Part shown: positions 7,218-11,697 of the stretch, one piece after another
Layout: each line of letters begins with the position of its first letter
How positions within the stretch are numbered: position 1 is the first letter of the stretch
Assembly: GCA_031976395.1 (NCBI GenBank)
Contig: DALYLJ010000097.1
Span: 1 to 11,697 of the forward strand
Direction of reading: 5' to 3'
DNA length: 11,697 nt
From: UBA11164 sp002420085
GTDB taxonomy: Bacteria; Pseudomonadota; Gammaproteobacteria; Xanthomonadales; Xanthomonadaceae
The notes under the pieces: generated by a model
The model's input: only the letters and a program-made list of their open reading frames with translations
What the model was told of the DNA's origin: nothing
Databases searched by the model: none
Position numbers and translations under genes: made by a program

Positions 7218-7307
7218 CTGTAAACGCTCGGCAACGACCACGCCAGACCACCCTGCCGAGCCCACAGCCGACCTGTCACACTGTGCGCCGAGCCGAATAC
7301 CGCCGCC

Positions 7308-8795
7308 ATGAGCCGACTCCAGATCGTCGTCGAAAAAGCCTCCGATTGGAGTGCCTTCCACCCGTCCGCCGACCTGGTCACGGCGGTCGATTACCTCAAG
7401 CGCCCGTTCGAGAGCAAGGACGGTGAACGCACCCAGGTGATCAATCTGTGCCGCAGCTACAAGTACCTGGGCCTGGGCTACTACGTCTCACTGCTGGCCG
7501 AAGCACGTGGCCACAAGGTGCTGCCAGGCGTGCGAACCATCAACGATCTGCGTCGGCGTTCGGTCTACGGCATCGACATCGAGGATCTCAATGCCAGCCT
7601 CAGCCGGTTCCTGCCCGACCAGGCCCGCGATGCCACCGACTTCGGGCTGCTGGTCTACTTCGGCCAGACCCACTATCCCCCGCTCGCCGATCTGGCCCGG
7701 CAGGTGTTCGAACTGTTTCCCTGCCCGATTCTCAAGATCCAGTTCGAGCGCCAGCGGGTCTGGCAGATCGCCTCGATCCGGCCGGTCGGCCTGCACAGCC
7801 TGAGCGAGGAGCAGGAGGACGCCTTCGCCACCGCTCTCAACGGCTTCAGCCGCAAGATTTGGCGCAAGCCTCGGGCGCCGCGCAAGTTCCGCTACGACAT
7901 GGCCATGCTGCACGACCCCACCGAAGTCATGCCGCCGTCCGACAAGAAAGCCCTCAAGCACTTCATCAGCGCCGGCCGCGAACTCGGCATCGACGTCGAT
8001 CTGGTCACTCGCAACGATTTCGCTCGACTGGCCGAATACGACGCCCTGTTCATCCGCGAAACCACCGCCCTCGACCACCACACCTATCGTTTCGCCCATC
8101 GTGCCGAACGCGAGAACATGGTGGTGATCGACGACCCGACCTCGATCCTGCGCTGCACCAACAAGATCTACCTGCACGACCTGCTCAAGGCCAGAAAACT
8201 GGCCACACCGAAGACCGAAGTGGTGTTCCGTGACGATGCCAGCAAACTGGCTGCCCTGCCCGACCTGCTCGGCCTGCCGATCGTCCTGAAGATCCCCGAC
8301 GGCAGCTTCTCGCGTGGCATCAGCAAGGCCGAAACTCCGGAGCAGCTCAAAGCCACCGCCGAACGGCTGTTCCAGCAGACCGCCCTGCTGCTGGCCCAGG
8401 AATACGTCTACACCGAGTTCGACTGGCGAATCGGCGTGCTCGCCGGACAGCCGTTGTATGCCTGCCAATACTTCATGTCACGCGGTCACTGGCAGATTTA
8501 CAATCACGCCGCTGAAGGCCGTGCCAAGGTCGGCGGCTGGAAGACCCTGCCGGTCCGCCAGGCGCCCAGCGAAGTGGTCAAACTGGCGGTGCGGGCCTGC
8601 GCCAGCATCGGCGATGGTCTGTACGGCGTCGATCTCAAGGCCCTGCCGGATCGCGCCGTGCTGATCGAAGTCAACGACAACCCGAGCATCGAATCCGGGG
8701 TCGAAGACGGCTATCTCGGTGAAGACCTGTACCGCCGGATCATGGAGGAATTCCTCCGCCGGCTCGAACGCAAGCGGCTCGGGGTCGGCGATTGA
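7308..8795 (+). CDS. RimK family ATP-grasp ligase with N-terminal RLAN domain
   Basis: A 495-residue ATP-grasp amide/peptide ligase expected to join an amino acid, probably Glu-like, to a carboxylate through an acyl phosphate. The N-terminal RLAN (RimK-like ATP-grasp N-terminal) region spans about 20-190, with INLCRSYKYLGLGYYVSLLA (45-64). The pre-ATP-grasp part follows (about 195-280), then the ATP-grasp fold (285-485). Nucleotide-binding Lys328 is in LKIPDGSFSRG, Arg374 in DWRIGVLAGQPLY, and metal-binding Asp442, Glu454 and Asn456 in GVDLKAL and IEVNDNPSIESG. All key residues are present, so it should be active. It is longer than classical RimK (about 300 residues), which adds glutamates to ribosomal protein S6, so S6 should not be assumed to be the substrate. 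The divergent GNAT gene is its likely partner. There is no signal peptide and the start is not supported by a Shine-Dalgarno. Confidence 0.9.
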   Translation: MSRLQIVVEKASDWSAFHPSADLVTAVDYLKRPFESKDGERTQVINLCRSYKYLGLGYYVSLLAEARGHKVLPGVRTINDLRRRSVYGIDIEDLNASLSRFLPDQARDATDFGLLVYFGQTHYPPLADLARQVFELFPCPILKIQFERQRVWQIASIRPVGLHSLSEEQEDAFATALNGFSRKIWRKPRAPRKFRYDMAMLHDPTEVMPPSDKKALKHFISAGRELGIDVDLVTRNDFARLAEYDALFIRETTALDHHTYRFAHRAERENMVVIDDPTSILRCTNKIYLHDLLKARKLATPKTEVVFRDDASKLAALPDLLGLPIVLKIPDGSFSRGISKAETPEQLKATAERLFQQTALLLAQEYVYTEFDWRIGVLAGQPLYACQYFMSRGHWQIYNHAAEGRAKVGGWKTLPVRQAPSEVVKLAVRACASIGDGLYGVDLKALPDRAVLIEVNDNPSIESGVEDGYLGEDLYRRIMEEFLRRLERKRLGVGD

Positions 8796-8956
8796 GACGC
8801 CCGCAGCGGTCCGGACCGCCGACCCGTGCTGTCGGACTGGCTGTTCGAGAGTCCTGGCCTGGACTCGGGTAGCGGAACACCCCGCACTTCGTCATTCCCG
8901 CGTACCCTGGTCGTCCCCTGCCACGACACCGTTGCCGATCTTCCCGACGCACCCGC
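8796..8956. other. Intergenic region before the imelysin operon with three inverted repeats
   Basis: These 161 non-coding bases hold GCGGTCCGGACCGC, a perfect 14-base palindrome (8806-8819) ten bases after the ligase stop. They also hold GAGTCC/GGACTC with a 6-base loop (8849-8866) and GTCGT/ACGAC with an 8-base loop (8910-8927). None is followed by a T-run. I found no convincing -35/-10 pair and no Fur box of the GATAATGAT type. No Shine-Dalgarno precedes the imelysin ATG. The region should contain the imelysin promoter, but I cannot place it. Confidence 0.45.
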
Positions 8957-10216
8957 ATGAAACGTCTTGCCGTCATCGCCCGCCGATTCTCGACCTTCCG
9001 GCCGGTCGCCCTGCCCCGGATGGTGGCGATCGCCATCCTGCTGGCCGTGCTGGCGCCACTGCTGGTCGAGGCCCATGTCGTGTTCGCACCGCCACGCACC
9101 TATGCAATGCCCGGCCACCCGCACACCCTCGACCTGTCCCCGCAGAAGGACAGCTACCTGGCCCTGGGTGCCGCCAGTTATGGCGAAGCATTGCTCCGGG
9201 CGCGGACCATGCAGGCGGCAATCTCGGACTTTCTCGACGCCCCCGACGCCGCTGGCCTGAATCGCGCCCGGCACGCCTGGATCCATGCCCGTCGCGCCTA
9301 CAGCGAAACCGAGATATTCCGATTCAACGATGGTCCGATCGATGCACCGCCGACAGCCGACCGACCGGCCGGCCCGGAGACTCGGATCAATGCCTGGCCG
9401 GTCGATGAATCGACCATCGACTACGTGGTCGGGCATCCCAACGCCGGCCTGATCCAGGCGTTCGATACCCCACTGACCCTCGAAACGATCCTGTTGCGCG
9501 ACCAGGTCAGCGATGAATCGGCAATCACCACCGGCTGGCATGCCATCGAATTCCTGCTCTGGGGTCAGGATCTGCGTCACGACGGACCCGGCAATCGCAG
9601 CCACCGCGATTATCAGGGCGAGGCGACCGCCAACGTCCGACGCCGCCTCTACCTGCGCCTGGTGACCGAGCAATTGATCGCCGATCTTGCCGAGATCGAC
9701 CGGCAGTGGCAGGCAAACGGGTCAACGACCTACCGAAACCAGTTGCAAGCCACACCGGCCATCGAGGTGCTCGGCCGGGCACTGCACGGGGCCACCTCGT
9801 TCGTCGCCATCGAACTGTTCGGCGAGCGCCTTTCGGTCGCGCTCGACAGCGGCTCGCAAGAAGACGAGCATTCCTGCTTCAGCGACACCAGCCATATCGA
9901 CGTGCAGCACGGCGTGCTCGGCGTTGCCAATCTGCTGCGTGGCGAATTCGCGGGTCGCCGCCTGGGAGCCGGCGTGATCGAGGTCGTCGCATTCCAGAAC
10001 CCGGCCCTTGCCACCCGCCTCGACACGGCCCTGGACGCAGCGCTCAGCCACAGCCAGGCCCTGCAACCCCCGTTCGACCGGCTGATCCAATTGCCGACCA
10101 ACCATCCCGACCGCATCCAGGCCGAAACCACCCTGTCGGCCCTGCACGAACTGGCATTGAGCATGAAAGCCAGCGCCGAAGCCCTCGGCATCCAGATCAT
10201 CGTGCCCGGGGTCTGA
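8957..10216 (+). CDS. Imelysin (M75) family protein, probable iron-uptake component
   Basis: A 419-residue imelysin-like protein expected to be in the periplasm, facing the outside of the inner membrane. Members are linked to iron uptake (EfeO-type M75 domains, IrpA, Pseudomonas icmP); true peptidase activity is doubtful for the family. The N-terminus is basic, then has a hydrophobic segment at 23-38 (MVAIAILLAVLAPLLVEA), a signal peptide or anchor. The M75 hallmark GxHxxE is present as GWHAIEFLLWGQDL, with His195 and Glu198. The first repeat holds HAWIHARRAYSETEIFRF (106-123). The late motif DSGSQEDEHSCFSDTSH (297-313) is typical of this subfamily. ATG 8957 is used; M22 is a possible inner start that would shorten the signal. 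The di-heme gene begins just after its stop, so they form an operon. No Fur box is seen. Confidence 0.9.
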   Translation: MKRLAVIARRFSTFRPVALPRMVAIAILLAVLAPLLVEAHVVFAPPRTYAMPGHPHTLDLSPQKDSYLALGAASYGEALLRARTMQAAISDFLDAPDAAGLNRARHAWIHARRAYSETEIFRFNDGPIDAPPTADRPAGPETRINAWPVDESTIDYVVGHPNAGLIQAFDTPLTLETILLRDQVSDESAITTGWHAIEFLLWGQDLRHDGPGNRSHRDYQGEATANVRRRLYLRLVTEQLIADLAEIDRQWQANGSTTYRNQLQATPAIEVLGRALHGATSFVAIELFGERLSVALDSGSQEDEHSCFSDTSHIDVQHGVLGVANLLRGEFAGRRLGAGVIEVVAFQNPALATRLDTALDAALSHSQALQPPFDRLIQLPTNHPDRIQAETTLSALHELALSMKASAEALGIQIIVPGV

Positions 10217-10278
10217 GCATGCCGCCGGCAGCACGACAAGGATCGGCTGCTCTTGCGTGGTCGTCCGTCACACCGCCC

Positions 10279-11685
10279 ATGATCATCCGGCTCGCCATCG
10301 TCCGACTCGCAGGCATCCTGCCCGTGGCCGCCCTGCTCGGCCTGTCCTCGGCGAACGCGATCGCAGCCGACCCAGAATCGGCTCAGCCCACCGAGCCGCC
10401 GAGCGATCCGGCACGGACGATCGTCCACCACGAAACCAACCACCTGGCCTACGCATTGCCGTTCGCCAACCTCGACATGGCCCAGATGCGCGCCTTCGTG
10501 CTGGGCAATCGCACCTTCAACCTGCGCTGGGCGACCGCCCCCGCCTCGGCCACCGATGTCGATGGCCTCGGGCCGACCTTCGTCCAACACTCCTGCTCGG
10601 CCTGTCATCTCCGCGACGGCCGCAGCCGGCTGCCGGAAACCAGCGGCGAAGCCATCACCCGCGCCGCCATCAAACTCACGCCGCGACACCCTGAAGATCG
10701 CGACACCCTGCTCCGGCTGTTCGGCGAAGATCTGCAGGTCCAGGCGATCCTCGGCGTACCACCGGAAGCGACCGCCCGCGTTCACTGGCAGCCGGCCGCG
10801 CGCGTCACCATCGGTAGCCGGACCGTGGACCTGCACCGTCCTGACATCGTCATCAGCGACTCCCTCGACGCCGACCTCAGCTCCCGCCTGTGGCATGACG
10901 CCCTGGTCGCCCCGGCCGTATTCGGGCTTGGCCTGATCGAAAACATCGACGTCGAAACCCTGCTGGAATACCAAGACCCCGACGATCGCGACGGCGACGG
11001 CATCAGCGGCCGCGGCCAGTGGCTACCCGGCACATCGGCGCCCCGTCTCGGCCGATTCGGCTGGAAGGCCGGCACCGCCAGCCTGCGGGAACAGATACTC
11101 GCCGCCGCCTTCGCCGACATGGGCCTGACCTCGGCGGAGCATCCCAGCGAGAACTGCCCGCCCGCCCAGGCCGCCTGCCTTGCCGCCCCGCGCGGTGACA
11201 CGGTCGATCTGACCGAGCGTGCCGTGCAGGCACTGGAAACCTATCTGCGCCTGCTCGCCGTGCCGGCTCAGCGCAACACCTCGCCGCAGTTCGCACGCGG
11301 TCGCGCGGTGTTCCACGCCCTGGGCTGCCAACGCTGCCATCGCGAACAGATGCGCACCGGCGCCGGCTCACCGATCGCAGTGCTCAACCACCAGACCATC
11401 CAGCCATATTCCGACTTCCTGCTGCACGACCTCGGCGACCAACTGGCCGATCATCGTCAGATCGGCAGCGCGACCAGCAACGAATGGCGAACACCACCGC
11501 TCTGGGGTCTGGGCCTGCAAACCACTGTCAACGGCCACATGCGTCTGCTGCACGACGGCCGTGCCGACGGCGTTGAACAGGCCATTCTGTGGCATGGCGG
11601 CGAAGCAGCCGACAGCCGCGAACGGTATCGTGCCGCCAGCGATCAGCAGCGCGAAGACCTGCTCGCCTTCCTGGTCGGCCTGTAG
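10279..11685 (+). CDS. Di-heme c-type oxidoreductase (DUF1111/DHOR family)
   Basis: A 468-residue exported di-heme cytochrome of the family often annotated as thiol oxidoreductase or di-heme oxidoreductase (PF06537), distantly akin to cytochrome c peroxidase/MauG. A clean Sec signal is seen at 1-30 (IIRLAIVRL, hydrophobic core, ANAIA). Two heme c sites are present: CSACH (106-110) and CQRCH (350-354). A calcium-type loop DPDDRDGDGISGR lies at 233-245. Family motifs near the end are EWRTPPLWGLG (402-412), LLHDGRA (423-429) and ILWHGGEA (436-443). An in-frame ATG at 10219, two bases after the imelysin stop, would add 20 residues and give translational coupling; the later start is preferred because it gives a normal signal peptide. 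Its role in iron uptake (perhaps redox change of iron for imelysin) is inference from gene context. The stop lies 12 bases from the window end. Confidence 0.9.
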   Translation: MIIRLAIVRLAGILPVAALLGLSSANAIAADPESAQPTEPPSDPARTIVHHETNHLAYALPFANLDMAQMRAFVLGNRTFNLRWATAPASATDVDGLGPTFVQHSCSACHLRDGRSRLPETSGEAITRAAIKLTPRHPEDRDTLLRLFGEDLQVQAILGVPPEATARVHWQPAARVTIGSRTVDLHRPDIVISDSLDADLSSRLWHDALVAPAVFGLGLIENIDVETLLEYQDPDDRDGDGISGRGQWLPGTSAPRLGRFGWKAGTASLREQILAAAFADMGLTSAEHPSENCPPAQAACLAAPRGDTVDLTERAVQALETYLRLLAVPAQRNTSPQFARGRAVFHALGCQRCHREQMRTGAGSPIAVLNHQTIQPYSDFLLHDLGDQLADHRQIGSATSNEWRTPPLWGLGLQTTVNGHMRLLHDGRADGVEQAILWHGGEAADSRERYRAASDQQREDLLAFLVGL

Positions 11686-11697
11686 TCATCGGGCCTG

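Larger units (their letters stand above)
7201..7307. promoter_or_regulatory. Divergent intergenic region between GNAT and RimK-like genes
   Basis: These 107 bases must hold the promoter of the plus-strand ATP-grasp gene, and probably one for the minus-strand GNAT gene. For the ATP-grasp gene I see CTGTCA (7273-7278, four of six -35 bases), but the AT-containing GAATAC (7295-7300) 16 bases later is a poor -10, and no Shine-Dalgarno precedes the ATG at 7308. For GNAT, TACAGT on the minus strand (about 7223-7218) is a possible -10 with a poor -35. A short CACACTGTG palindrome lies at about 7277-7285. All of these are weak. Confidence 0.35.

Noticed and set aside
7201..7251. Upstream GNAT start adding 17 residues
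   Set aside because: The extra residues match nothing in the GNAT fold, and the ATG at 7200 has the better ribosome binding site.
7488..8468. 326-codon minus-strand frame opposite the RimK-like gene
   Set aside because: The plus strand has all ATP-grasp motifs in order. The antisense translation has no recognisable family.
8806..8819. Intrinsic terminator after the RimK-like gene
   Set aside because: The palindrome is perfect, but it makes only a 5-base stem and no T-run follows it, so it is reported as an inverted repeat instead.
8796..8956. Fur box upstream of the imelysin gene
   Set aside because: I looked for GATAAT-type inverted repeats on both strands and found none, although a degenerate site cannot be excluded by eye.
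9706..10278. Long N-terminal extension of the di-heme oxidoreductase frame overlapping the imelysin gene
   Set aside because: It overlaps the well-supported imelysin coding sequence in another frame and is rich in Arg and Pro with no family motif. The signal peptide begins at the ATG at 10279.
9730..10974. 414-codon minus-strand frame across the imelysin/di-heme junction
   Set aside because: It spans the boundary of two real genes on the other strand, which is a sign of a chance open frame.

Overview
The window is a GC-rich, densely coding chromosomal segment, most likely from a gammaproteobacterium. The strongest taxonomic clue is the gene order lptM-dapF-DUF484(yigA)-xerC on the minus strand, a syntenic block typical of Gammaproteobacteria. 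The high GC, secreted S9 peptidases and RimK-like/GNAT and imelysin/di-heme genes would fit a Xanthomonadales- or Wenzhouxiangella-like organism, but that placement is inference. I saw no RNA genes, mobile elements or CRISPR arrays, and no stretch over 300 bases lacks a gene.

Left part (1-2202, minus strand): a compact operon reads right to left as lptM (39-residue lipoprotein, probable LPS-translocon maturation factor), dapF (diaminopimelate epimerase), a DUF484 protein and the first 166 codons of xerC, which runs off the left edge. Gaps are 0-14 bases. A probable promoter lies so close to lptM that its mRNA may be leaderless.

Middle part (2266-7200, minus strand): two S9 serine peptidases lie in tandem. 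One is a secreted prolyl endopeptidase-like enzyme (6625-4493) with a complete proline pocket. Thirty-four bases downstream is an oligopeptidase B-like enzyme (4458-2266) that carries a lipoprotein signal. Together they look like an envelope peptide-degradation pair covering cleavage after proline and after basic residues. Upstream of them, on the same strand, is a GNAT acetyltransferase (7200-6721).

Right part (7308-11685, plus strand): a RimK-type ATP-grasp ligase with an N-terminal RLAN domain is transcribed divergently from the GNAT gene across a 107-base spacer. This ligase/acetyltransferase pairing belongs to a predicted but poorly characterised peptide- or metabolite-modifying system. 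After a 161-base spacer with several inverted repeats come an imelysin (M75) protein and a di-heme c-type oxidoreductase. These two form an apparent two-gene operon of the kind linked to iron uptake, and it may continue beyond the right edge.

The parts most worth follow-up are the GNAT/ATP-grasp pair without a visible peptidase partner, the envelope-anchored oligopeptidase B with an altered second subsite, and the imelysin/di-heme module.
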